From Thermogemmatispora sp042408735 (GTDB lineage Bacteria > Chloroflexota > Ktedonobacteria > Ktedonobacterales > Ktedonobacteraceae), in assembly GCF_042408735.1 (NCBI RefSeq), contig NZ_JBHOQV010000123.1, forward strand, positions 34,883-98,882: a stretch of 64,000 nt of DNA, read 5' to 3'. Below are positions 17,956 to 26,471 of this stretch, in pieces; position 1 is the stretch's first letter, and the number at the start of each line of letters is the position of its first letter. A program made the translations under genes and the position numbers. The notes below the pieces were generated by a model. The model saw only the letters and a list, made by a program, of their open reading frames with translations, was not told the DNA's origin and did not search any database.

Positions 17956-19701
17956 ATGGTAAGCGATTCTTCCAATCTGTCACCTGTTTCGCGAGGGCGC
18001 ACGGGTCGCAAGCCTGTGGGCATTACCAAGGGGCCGGGCGAGTCCGCCCACGAGTATACCTTTGTCTCGCGCGACGATGAGCAGGTCCTCAAAAATGGCG
18101 AGTACGTCTATTACGAGCTAGATGAGCCTGATGAATGGGGGCCGAACGGAGCTCAGCCGCTGGCGAGGCGGGTCCTGGGTCGCATCATCAAGCGCGTGCC
18201 TCTGCAGCTCTACCCTGATACTTTTCTGGCGGAGCCGGAGGTCTCGCCGGCCCAGGTTGCCGCGATGGTCGGCTACGATGTACGGGCCAACGAACTCTTC
18301 GAGCTGCACGTTGCCATCATGGGCTACTATGACCCTGAAAGCGGCTCCTTTATCAATCCCTGGATCCCGCCCCAGTCGGGCAAGCAGATTTTCCTGGCAG
18401 ACGACGAGATGCTCTCGCAGATTCTCTGTCGCAAGCGTGTCGGCCAGCCTGGCTCGGCGACCATCGGCTCGCTGCTGACGCGGGCGCCTGGGGCGGTCCC
18501 CATAGTGCTCTCGGTCAAGGATTTTGTCAGCACGCATCTGGCCATCATCGCCAGCACCGGTGCCGGTAAGAGCTATCTGGCCAGCGTGATCATTGAGGAG
18601 CTGATGCGGCCCTACAACAAAGCCTGCGTGCTCATTGTTGATCCGCATGGCGAGTATGGCACGCTGGACCAGTTGCCCAACCTTCCCGAGTTTTCCGAGG
18701 GCAGCGACCAGGATGGCGATGCGAGCTACCGGGCTCAGGTGCGCGTCTACCGCCCTGAGCAGGTCAAGGTACGTCTCTCAACCCTGAACATGGGCGATAT
18801 GCGTCACCTTCTGCCCGAGATGACTGAGAAGCAGCAGCACCTGCTCAGTCGGGCCCTACGCAAAGTCAACGAGATGAAGCGTGGGACGCCTTGGGGCGCC
18901 CAGGATCTGATGGAGGCCATCCGCAAGGTAGCGCGTAGCAAGAACGATGAGGACAGCGAGGGGGCCGATGACTCCAGCACAGTTCATGCGCTGATGTGGC
19001 GTATCGAGCAGCGCTTTGTTGATAGCTTCACGTTTGACGATGTCCAGCATCTGGATCTGCAGGAGATCTTTAAGCCCGGCCAGTGCACGGTTCTGCAGCT
19101 GAACGAGGTCGATGAGCGCGATCAGCAGGTGATCGTGGCCACGCTCCTGCGGCGTCTCTATCAGGCGCGCATGAACACCGAGCGCGGCAAAGTGCACTCT
19201 GGCGAATCTTACCTGCCGTATCCGGTCTTTGTGCTTCTGGAAGAGGGCCATCATTTTGCTCCCAGCGGCACCGAGGTTGTCTCGACCCAGATTCTCAAGC
19301 AGGTGCTGGCCGAGGGCCGCAAGTTCGGCATTGGCGTGGGCATCATCAGTCAGCGGCCTGGAAAGCTCGATGCCGACGTTCTGAGTCAGTGTCAGACGCA
19401 GTGCATCATGCGCATCGTCAATGAGATCGATCAAAAGAGTGTGGCCGCCGCTATCGAGGGGGTAGGCCGCGATCTGCTGGACAATCTGCCGGCCCTCTCG
19501 AAGGGCCAGGTGATTGTGGCCGGAGCCGCCGTCAACACGCCGGTGATTTGCCGCGTCCGCCAGCGCCTGACCCAGCACGGCGGCGAAAGCAAGGATGCCC
19601 CGGATATCTGGCAGAAATACTTTAGCTCTGAGGCCCGCGAGAGCCGCCGCCTCAAAGAGGCTCCCCTGGGAAACAACCAGGGGTTCAGCCTGTTGAAATA
19701 A
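17956..19701 (+). CDS. herA: HerA-like hexameric DNA translocase ATPase
   Basis: 581 residues. An N-terminal HAS-barrel region (to ~190) precedes a RecA-type ATPase domain with Walker A STGAGKS, Walker B LIVDPHGEYG, the FVLLEEGHHFAP block with its catalytic Glu, and the SQRPGKLD arginine-finger block. HerA pumps DNA and normally partners the NurA nuclease in end resection or defence; no NurA is visible next to it. ATG 17956 follows GGAGTGA. The next gene begins three bases after its stop. Confidence 0.9.
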   Translation: MVSDSSNLSPVSRGRTGRKPVGITKGPGESAHEYTFVSRDDEQVLKNGEYVYYELDEPDEWGPNGAQPLARRVLGRIIKRVPLQLYPDTFLAEPEVSPAQVAAMVGYDVRANELFELHVAIMGYYDPESGSFINPWIPPQSGKQIFLADDEMLSQILCRKRVGQPGSATIGSLLTRAPGAVPIVLSVKDFVSTHLAIIASTGAGKSYLASVIIEELMRPYNKACVLIVDPHGEYGTLDQLPNLPEFSEGSDQDGDASYRAQVRVYRPEQVKVRLSTLNMGDMRHLLPEMTEKQQHLLSRALRKVNEMKRGTPWGAQDLMEAIRKVARSKNDEDSEGADDSSTVHALMWRIEQRFVDSFTFDDVQHLDLQEIFKPGQCTVLQLNEVDERDQQVIVATLLRRLYQARMNTERGKVHSGESYLPYPVFVLLEEGHHFAPSGTEVVSTQILKQVLAEGRKFGIGVGIISQRPGKLDADVLSQCQTQCIMRIVNEIDQKSVAAAIEGVGRDLLDNLPALSKGQVIVAGAAVNTPVICRVRQRLTQHGGESKDAPDIWQKYFSSEARESRRLKEAPLGNNQGFSLLK

Positions 19702-19704
19702 GCT

Positions 19705-20100
19705 ATGGCCAAGCAAAACGTGCGTTATCGCATCTCCAATCGCGCCGCGCTCTCTCTTCTGGGCGGGCTGGCCCTGCCGGTTTGGGCGGCCTTTCTCCTC
19801 TTTACCTATTTTGTTCCGCCACAAGGGCTACTGGCCTTCGTGGCTTTTTTTGTGCTTCTCTTGGGGGCTCTCATCTGCACTTTTGCTCCCCTTGCTTATC
19901 TTTTCGGATTGATCTTCATTTCCTCGCGCCTCTACCGGGCCACGATCCGCCATGCCCTTCGTCAAGGCTGCCTGCTGTCGCTCTGCATTGTGCTGAATCT
20001 CATCCTGCGCGCTTTACATAGCTGGAGCATCCTGGCCGCGCTTGTCATTCTGGCTGCCGCTGTGCTGGTTGAGATCCTCTCGCTGGCCAAGAAGTGGTGA
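19705..20100 (+). CDS. Small integral membrane protein
   Basis: 131 residues with four predicted membrane segments and a basic N-terminus (MAKQNVRYRISNR). The ATG lies three bases after the HerA stop, and its own stop is seven bases before the GT9 start, so all three are one operon. No family recognised. Confidence 0.65.
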   Translation: MAKQNVRYRISNRAALSLLGGLALPVWAAFLLFTYFVPPQGLLAFVAFFVLLLGALICTFAPLAYLFGLIFISSRLYRATIRHALRQGCLLSLCIVLNLILRALHSWSILAALVILAAAVLVEILSLAKKW

Positions 20101-20107
20101 GAGCGCT

Positions 20108-21067
20108 ATGATGGTGAGCAGGGAAGAGCAGAAAAGGGGGGAGCTGCTGGTAATCCGTCCCGGGGCGATCGGCGATACGCTCCTGGCGTTTCCTGTCTTA
20201 TCTGCGCTGCGGGCCGCCTCGCCATCTGCCTGTCTGACGCTTGTGGGCAATGCACAGGTGCTGCCGCTGGCGCGCTGGCTGGGGGTGGCCGACGCGGTCG
20301 AAGACTATGGCGATCTGCGCTGGAGTGCCTTGTTCGCTGAGGGGGGCCTGGGTCAGGATGAGCTGCGTGCGCGGCTGAGCCAGGCGGAGCGGGTGGTCTG
20401 TTGGCTGGCCGACCCCGACGGCCTCGTGAGACGCAATTTGCGCGAGGCTGGGGTGACGATGGCCACGGTGGCCCCGGGTCGTCCACCGGCCGGCGAGCCT
20501 GGGCATGTGACGGCCTATCTGGCTCGCACCCTGGGGCTGACATTTGATCTGGCCAGCCGGGGGAGAGAGGTCTACCGACTACCCCCGGTCCTGCTCGAGC
20601 GGGAGCCGCCGCTGTTCCCAGTGGCGCCGCTGGTCATTCATCCCGGTAGTGGCTCAGCGGAGAAGTGTTGGCCCCCTGCCCGCTTTGCGGCGGTGGTGCT
20701 CTGGGCCTGGGAACGCTCCTGGCCCGTCCTCGTGCTGGCCGGACCCGCCGATCGTGAGCGGCTGGCGGCACTGGTGCGTGCGCTGCCAGCCTCAACCCCG
20801 GACAGGCTAAAAGTGCTAATTGACCTGCCTCTCCTGAGGGTGGCGGCCCACATTCAGCGCGCCCGCTGCTATCTGGGCAACGATAGCGGCCTCAGCCATC
20901 TGGCTGGTCTGCTGGGGGTCCCGACTGTGGCTCTCTTTGGTCCCACCGACCCCGCGCTCTGGCGCCCCCTCGGGCCGGCGGTCGTGACCGTGCGTGCCCA
21001 GCCGCTCGATCAATTGCCGGTCGAGACGGTTGTAAGGCACATCGAGCAGCTACAATGCACTCTCTAG
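20108..21067 (+). CDS. Glycosyltransferase family 9 (heptosyltransferase-like)
   Basis: 319 residues. It opens with LLVIRPGAIGDTLLAFPVLSAL, the family 9 N-terminal motif, and has the donor-side blocks VIHPGSGSAEKCWP and YLGNDSGLSHLAGLLGVPTVALFGPTDP. Family 9 enzymes transfer heptose or related sugars; in a Chloroflexota cell without typical LPS the acceptor is unknown. Start is ATG 20108 (ATG 20111 possible), with GGTGAGAG before it. It is the third gene of the HerA operon. Confidence 0.85.
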   Translation: MMVSREEQKRGELLVIRPGAIGDTLLAFPVLSALRAASPSACLTLVGNAQVLPLARWLGVADAVEDYGDLRWSALFAEGGLGQDELRARLSQAERVVCWLADPDGLVRRNLREAGVTMATVAPGRPPAGEPGHVTAYLARTLGLTFDLASRGREVYRLPPVLLEREPPLFPVAPLVIHPGSGSAEKCWPPARFAAVVLWAWERSWPVLVLAGPADRERLAALVRALPASTPDRLKVLIDLPLLRVAAHIQRARCYLGNDSGLSHLAGLLGVPTVALFGPTDPALWRPLGPAVVTVRAQPLDQLPVETVVRHIEQLQCTL

Positions 21068-21351
21068 AAAGCGTACTACCTGTGAGTACCGACTCCTTAG
21101 CAATAAAGGCTCACTGTTGTATACTGAGAAGCAGTGAATCGTGAGTGAGCAGTGGAAAGGGAAGCTGCCCGGCTCCGGAGGGAGGTCACAGGTGCGTTGG
21201 AAGTCAGGATAGGCCCCTGGGCCAGCGGGCCGGGTAAAGAAGGAGGAGGCGGAAGAAAGGAGAAAAGATCTGTCCTGCTCCGCTGCCAGCGGGGGGACTG
21301 GCTGACTGCTAAGCTGTCGTTGAGTGCCAGTTGAGTTGAGGATAAGGCGCG

Positions 21352-22170
21352 ATGCTAGATCAAGAGCAACGAGATGAGCAGGGAGCGAGAGGCCAGCCGC
21401 TCTCGGGCAAGCTGGTCCTGCCAGCGGCGCCCGGGATGAGGCCGGGAGAGTGGTCCGCTGATCCCCAGCAGCAGACGACCTACATCGCTCCGGAGATGCT
21501 GATCCGGCGTCCGCGGCAGAGCGCGCCGCCGACGCTGCTGGGCAAGATGGGCTATTTCTGGCAGAAGGACCCAGCCTACAAGGTCTTGATGGTCGCCAGC
21601 GCTCTGGTGCTGATCGCGGGGGTGATTTTCTCTGTAGTTGTGGGCGGTACCCTGATGCAGGGAGGCTCTAATATGGAGGCGCGCGTGCCTTTGACACCAC
21701 CGCCGGGTGTAGCGCCAACGGGTACGGTAGACCTGCGACCAACCTTTCCGACACCGAGCGGCCAGGGGAGCAATGAGAGTAGTCAGCCCCCGGTGCAGAG
21801 CACGCCCGCACTCAAACCCACCCGTACCACCGATAATGGCAACGGTTCCGCTAACGGAGCCGTCCAAATTACCGGCCTCCCGGCCTCCGTGCCTAACAAT
21901 AGCGATGTCACGGTCACTGTCATTACCAATCAGCCCAATAGCTTCGTTCAGCTCCAGGTGACCTATAATGTGGCGCCCTTCGTGGCCGTGGTCAACGGCA
22001 ATACCGATGCCTCCGGTACGGCTACCCTGACCTGGCATGTCCAGGTCTTCTCGATGAGCAAACGCGCTCAGGCCCGCGTCCACGCCACGGTCTTCGGCTC
22101 CAATGGGGCGGCTAGCTCGAATACGGTGACGGTGCGAATTACAACCAGCGGTTTTGCTCCCGCCGATTAG
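21352..22170 (+). CDS. Membrane-anchored protein with extracytoplasmic beta domain
   Basis: 272 residues. A cytoplasmic segment of about 75 residues is followed by one membrane helix (VLMVASALVLIAGVIFSVVV), then a Pro/Thr/Ser-rich linker, then a beta-rich domain of about 100 residues (ITGLPASVPNNSDVTVTVITN...) resembling an Ig-like fold. The start follows GAGGATAAGG. TATACT at 21120-21125 is a possible -10. A perfect terminator follows the gene. Function unknown; likely envelope-associated. Confidence 0.65.
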   Translation: MLDQEQRDEQGARGQPLSGKLVLPAAPGMRPGEWSADPQQQTTYIAPEMLIRRPRQSAPPTLLGKMGYFWQKDPAYKVLMVASALVLIAGVIFSVVVGGTLMQGGSNMEARVPLTPPPGVAPTGTVDLRPTFPTPSGQGSNESSQPPVQSTPALKPTRTTDNGNGSANGAVQITGLPASVPNNSDVTVTVITNQPNSFVQLQVTYNVAPFVAVVNGNTDASGTATLTWHVQVFSMSKRAQARVHATVFGSNGAASSNTVTVRITTSGFAPAD

Positions 22171-22792
22171 GGCGAACCTGGCTCTGCGGCACCGGCTGAC
22201 CCCCTCTGACCGCCTGGATGGCGCACGATCCCCAGGCTGACGGCTTGCCAGACCAGACCGCCGGGCAACGAGTGACGGCGGTCTCTTTTTTATCGCCTGC
22301 TTGCCACCAGGAGCAATCTCAACCCTCATGTGGGCGGTCAGAAAACCCTCCGGGGAGGACAGGCCGCCTTCGATCTGCCCGGAGCCGGGTGCAGCGCGCC
22401 GCCCAGAGGGACGGCCTGGACTCTTCTCTCGCCGCTTTCCCGAAAGACGACTTTCCTACCTGGCAGGCTTGCTGAGAGGACTGCTACGGCCTGGCAGGCT
22501 TGTTTTTCCTGCCGATGGGAAAGCTGCTGTCTGCTCTCGGCTCCGTCGATCCTGCCTCCCGATCAAGTGTTGAACTCTATCCTGCTCCCGAGGGCCTTGC
22601 TGGTCAAAGCGCAATACTGTCTACCTGCTTCACGATTCCTACAGAATATGGTATCTTGTAGAAGCAAGCTTATAAGCGTTCTTCTCTTTTCCTGGTGGAA
22701 TGAGAGGGAGAGCTTCATTCGTGGTTGCTTCAAGGGATTCTTCTGGCAGGCGGACTACTGGCGCTTCGATCTGACAAGGAGGCAGAAGGAGA
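22171..22792. other. 622-base gap with one terminator
   Basis: Apart from the terminator at 22255-22291 there is no convincing gene. A plus-strand frame from 22330 to 22809 has unnatural composition (Cys/Ser/Trp-rich, no start signal). CTGGCAGGCTTG occurs twice (around 22460 and 22490). The promoter of the next gene was not clearly identified. Confidence 0.4.
22255..22291 (+). terminator. Rho-independent terminator
   Basis: AGACCGCC (22255-22262) pairs with GGCGGTCT (22277-22284), followed by C and T6. Ends the gene at 21352. Confidence 0.88.
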
Positions 22793-25072
22793 GTGAAGAA
22801 ATCTGGTGACTACATTGGACGCTATCGCCTGCTGAGCTGCTTGCGGCAGACTTCTCAGTCTCTCTTCTACCTTGTGGAACATGGGGAGGTCCCTGGCACC
22901 CTCTATGCCCTGCAGCTCTGGCCAGAGATCGCTCTGCAATCGAGATCCGCATATATCGAATTTATTGAATGGATGAAGGCGCTGGCCAGCCTGCGTGACC
23001 AGGCGATTGTGCCGGTCTTTGAAGGGGATCTGGTCGAGGATCATCCTTATCTTGTGCAGGGGTGCGAGGTCATCACGAGGAGTGAAACGCTGTCGCTGCG
23101 GCTGGCGCGCGGCGACAGAGAGCCTTTGTCGGGCGCTCAAGCGCGGGAGCTGATCGAGTGGGTGGGCAGGGGACTGGCGGCCGCGCACGGGCTTGACCTG
23201 TTGCACGGCCAGCTCTCGCCGCAGTGGATCTTGCTGACCGCTGACGGGCGGACTCTGCTGAGTGGTCTGAAGCCCCCCTTTGCTCCTCCTGACCAGGATG
23301 ACCCAGACTGCCTTCCTCCCGAAGGCCGACCCAGCAAGCGCGGCGATCAATATGCTCTGGCCAGGCTGGTACAGCGGATCCTGGCCGCAACCACCCAGCA
23401 GGTCTCCGAGCTGGGCCTCAACCTCGCCGCGCTGGAGCCTGCGACCGATCCTGATCCCCAGCGACGCTTCGCCTCGGTGCGGGCTTTTCTGCGGGCCCTT
23501 GGCTATGAACTATCCCTTGTGGAGAGTCCGCTGGAGCGATGGGAGCGACCTGGCGAGACGAGAGCGGAGGAGGAAAAGGGCGAGCAGCCTCGGGCCGCGG
23601 CCCAGGGGCAGCCAGTGCTGCCGCTCACACCCTTCCCGGAGGGGAGTCTGGCCTCTGAGATTGTTGCTCCTCTCCCAACGGCCAGCAGCTCTGCACCGCT
23701 GACACCAGCTTTCCCACTGACACCTGTGACACCGCTGCCCGTCCCAGTGTCTGAGTCGCCTTCGCCGGGCGCGGCGCCACAAAGCCTCAGCGGCGACGAG
23801 GGAGGTCCGGGCCAGGCCACGCTCCAGGTGGGGCCCATGCCGGTCGCCGCGCGCAAGACAAAGAAACTGCTGGAGACACGTCTATCTTCTTTCTCTCCCA
23901 GGAGCCGCAAGATAGCTCTGGGGGCCGTCATTTCGGGCGTCCTTATTCTGCTACTCATCCTGGGTGGAGTATGGCTCTATGGCCTCTTGCCGGCCACCGC
24001 AGCAACCGTGACCATCGCTCCCGTGCGTCAGCAAGTCGTGCAATCCTATAATTTCAGTCGCGGGCAGAACGACGATTTTGCCAATCGCCAGGCAGCGACG
24101 CGCCTGCTCAGCTATACCACCCCTCGGCGCTCTAAAACGGTCCAGAGCAGCATCGCTCACGCCAATATTCCGGCCACCCATGCTCACGGCCAACTGGTCT
24201 TCTCCTCTGTGAGCCGCGATATCCCGCCCGATGAGCCGCTCTTGCTGCGGGCCAACAATGGGCTGCTCGTTGCTGTCATCAACCACGGCCTGATCAGTGC
24301 CCAGGGATCGACTACCGTCGATGCTATTGTCGAGCAGGCCGGCAGCCAGGGCAACATTCCCGCGCATTTCCTGGACGGCTACTATCAGTACAGTGGCAGC
24401 GTCACCTATCCCAGCTTCATCGCCTATGTCTCTAACCCGGCTCCCTTCACGGGCGGCGCTGACGCTTACAATGGGCCGGAGGTGGCCCAACAGGATATCG
24501 ATAATGCCCAGCAAGATCTGACCCAGCAGCTTTGGCAGGAGGCCAGGCAGCATCTGCAAGCCCAACTGCAGCCCGGCGAGGATTTTCTCAGCCTGGGCGG
24601 CGATGCGCTTGATTGCTCAACTCAGATGCAGGCTAACCATCGGGCTGGCGACCGCAGTGGCAACGTCACAGTGACCGGACAGTTAAGTTGTGAGGCTGTG
24701 GCCTATGATGCCCAGGCGCTTGTTCGTTGGCTAGAGCAGGACCTGCAGCAGCGGATAGCTCACAGTCTGGGCGCCCATTTTGAGCGAGTCGGGGAGCTGC
24801 AAACCGCGGCCTCACTGGGACTGATCCAGGCGCCGCAGTTTCTCGTGATTGCCAGCGGCCAGTGGGTGTTACAGCTCGATGCTGCTGGAAGACAGGCCGT
24901 AGCGCAGGCCATCGCTGGCCTCTCGCAGGAGGAGGCGCGCGCCATCCTCCTCAAGCGCTTCCATGCTCGGACCAGGAGCCTGCAACTTGCCCCCCTCTGG
25001 GGCAAACATTTACCGGCCAGTGCCAGCGCTATTACGGTCATCGGGCTGCCTTCCCTGCCGCCAGGCTCCTAG
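22793..25072 (+). CDS. Pseudokinase - transmembrane - baseplate-J-like protein
   Basis: 759 residues. Residues 1-245 follow the eukaryotic-like Ser/Thr kinase layout but lack catalysis: the VAIK lysine region reads YALQLW, the HRD loop reads HGQLSPQW, and DFG is replaced by SGL. A Pro-rich linker is followed by one membrane helix near residues 380-400. The C-terminal ~350 residues resemble the baseplate J/gp47-like extracellular proteins common in Ktedonobacteria (ATVTIAP..., QAGSQGNIPA, NPAPFTGGADA). It would sense or scaffold rather than phosphorylate. GTG 22793 follows AAGGAGG. Confidence 0.75.
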   Translation: MKKSGDYIGRYRLLSCLRQTSQSLFYLVEHGEVPGTLYALQLWPEIALQSRSAYIEFIEWMKALASLRDQAIVPVFEGDLVEDHPYLVQGCEVITRSETLSLRLARGDREPLSGAQARELIEWVGRGLAAAHGLDLLHGQLSPQWILLTADGRTLLSGLKPPFAPPDQDDPDCLPPEGRPSKRGDQYALARLVQRILAATTQQVSELGLNLAALEPATDPDPQRRFASVRAFLRALGYELSLVESPLERWERPGETRAEEEKGEQPRAAAQGQPVLPLTPFPEGSLASEIVAPLPTASSSAPLTPAFPLTPVTPLPVPVSESPSPGAAPQSLSGDEGGPGQATLQVGPMPVAARKTKKLLETRLSSFSPRSRKIALGAVISGVLILLLILGGVWLYGLLPATAATVTIAPVRQQVVQSYNFSRGQNDDFANRQAATRLLSYTTPRRSKTVQSSIAHANIPATHAHGQLVFSSVSRDIPPDEPLLLRANNGLLVAVINHGLISAQGSTTVDAIVEQAGSQGNIPAHFLDGYYQYSGSVTYPSFIAYVSNPAPFTGGADAYNGPEVAQQDIDNAQQDLTQQLWQEARQHLQAQLQPGEDFLSLGGDALDCSTQMQANHRAGDRSGNVTVTGQLSCEAVAYDAQALVRWLEQDLQQRIAHSLGAHFERVGELQTAASLGLIQAPQFLVIASGQWVLQLDAAGRQAVAQAIAGLSQEEARAILLKRFHARTRSLQLAPLWGKHLPASASAITVIGLPSLPPGS

Positions 25073-25511
25073 AGGGCAGGGGAAGCAGCGCGCTCGCGCT
25101 GGCTGGCCCTGGCTGCGCCTGGCTGCGGGCCTGGCGAGGGTAAAGAGCGTGGCCTGAAGCCAACGGAGAGAGATGGGTTGGGGCTGGCCTGTCGGCAGGG
25201 CTTGTCTGGCAGCGGTGTCTTGCTCTTCTCTTCCCAGGCTCGCTGCCGTCTGATCTGTGATGGCTAACGCGGATCTGGCGTATCTCCACAGAGAAACGTT
25301 TGTATGGCCAGGGCCGCGCAGACAGGCAAGAAGGAGGAAGCAGCGCCAGATGGGCACTCCTGGCTTATCTCCTATCAGAGGAGCCAGTTCTGTTCTGGTG
25401 ACTTCCCCCTGCCAGCGGGCAGGGGCGTTCTGGCCGCCTGTCGTTAGAACCCCGAAGGCGGGGCTTCCGAGGCTCAACGCGGACGCTTCCGCGGCCTGGA
25501 GGACGAAGAGC
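25073..25511. other. Gap with three consecutive hairpins before moxR
   Basis: No credible gene, although the moxR frame stays open upstream to 25257. Three hairpins follow one another: CCCCTGCC/GGCAGGGG (25406-25425), CCCCG-AAGG-CGGGG (25450-25463), and CGCGGA-CGCT-TCCGCG (about 25477-25492). The last ends shortly before the moxR Shine-Dalgarno. It may be a structured leader or the remnant end of an IS200/IS605-type element. Confidence 0.45.
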
Positions 25512-26471
25512 ATGATTCAGCCAGAAGAGTTTGTCCAGGTCAGTGAGGCCGCCAGGAGACTGCGAGAGAACATTGGGCAGGTCATTGTCGGCAAAGAGGA
25601 GGTCATCGATCTCTTGCTGGTGGCCCTTCTGTGTGAGGGCCACGTCCTCTTTGAAGACGTGCCGGGCACCGGCAAAACTACTTTAGCCAGGGCTCTGGCC
25701 CGCTCGCTAGCCTGCTCTTTCCAGCGCATCCAGTTCACGCCTGATCTGCTGCCCTCCGATATCACTGGGACCACCTTTTTCAATCAGAAACAGGGGACGT
25801 TCGAATTTCGTCCCGGCCCCTTGCTGACCCAGATTGTCCTGGCCGACGAAATCAACCGCGCCACGCCGCGCACTCAAGCCGCCTTACTGGAGGCGATGGA
25901 GGAGCGTCAGATCAGCGTCGAACGCGAGACCATCGTCCTGCCTCGCCCTTTTATGGTGCTGGCTACCCAGAATCCCGTCGAGCTGGAAGGAACCTTTCCT
26001 TTGCCAGAGGCTCAGCTCGACCGCTTCTTTATGCGCCTGCGTCTCGACTATCCCTCGGCGGAGGAAGAGCGCCAGATCCTGCGCCGCTTTCGCCAGCGAC
26101 AGCCTCTGAGCGAGCTGCAGCCCGTGCTCAACGCTGAGCAGCTCGCTCGCTTCCAGCAGCTCGTTCGCGCAGTGGAGATTGAGGAGAGCGTTGAGAGCTA
26201 CCTCATTGAGCTGGTGCGAGCGACCAGACGGCACGAGGCCGTCGCCCTGGGCGCCAGCCCACGCGGTACCCTGGCCCTCTACCGGGCCGCTCAGGCCCTG
26301 GCGGCCATAGGCGGACGCCCCTATGTGCTGCCCGATGATATCAAGCGCCTGGCGATTCCCGTGCTGGCTCATCGTCTGATCCCAACCGATCAGGCCAGCC
26401 TGCGTGGCCAGTCGTTGGAGACGATCGTGCTCTCGATCTTGGAAAGCCTGCCGGTGCCAGTAGAGCCATGA
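25512..26471 (+). CDS. MoxR-family AAA+ ATPase
   Basis: 319 residues with Walker A DVPGTGKTTLARALA, Walker B IVLADEINRATPRTQAALLEAMEE, the sensor block FMVLATQNPVELEGTFPLPEAQLDRF, and a C-terminal lid. MoxR ATPases act as chaperones for maturation of partner complexes and are typically encoded with DUF58 proteins, as here. ATG 25512 has GGAGGA upstream. The stop overlaps the next start by four bases (ATGA). Confidence 0.92.
   Translation: MIQPEEFVQVSEAARRLRENIGQVIVGKEEVIDLLLVALLCEGHVLFEDVPGTGKTTLARALARSLACSFQRIQFTPDLLPSDITGTTFFNQKQGTFEFRPGPLLTQIVLADEINRATPRTQAALLEAMEERQISVERETIVLPRPFMVLATQNPVELEGTFPLPEAQLDRFFMRLRLDYPSAEEERQILRRFRQRQPLSELQPVLNAEQLARFQQLVRAVEIEESVESYLIELVRATRRHEAVALGASPRGTLALYRAAQALAAIGGRPYVLPDDIKRLAIPVLAHRLIPTDQASLRGQSLETIVLSILESLPVPVEP

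Noticed and set aside
22330..22809. 159-residue plus-strand frame before the pseudokinase gene
   Set aside because: Cys/Ser/Trp-rich composition, no ribosome-binding site, no family pattern, and it overlaps the start of the real gene.
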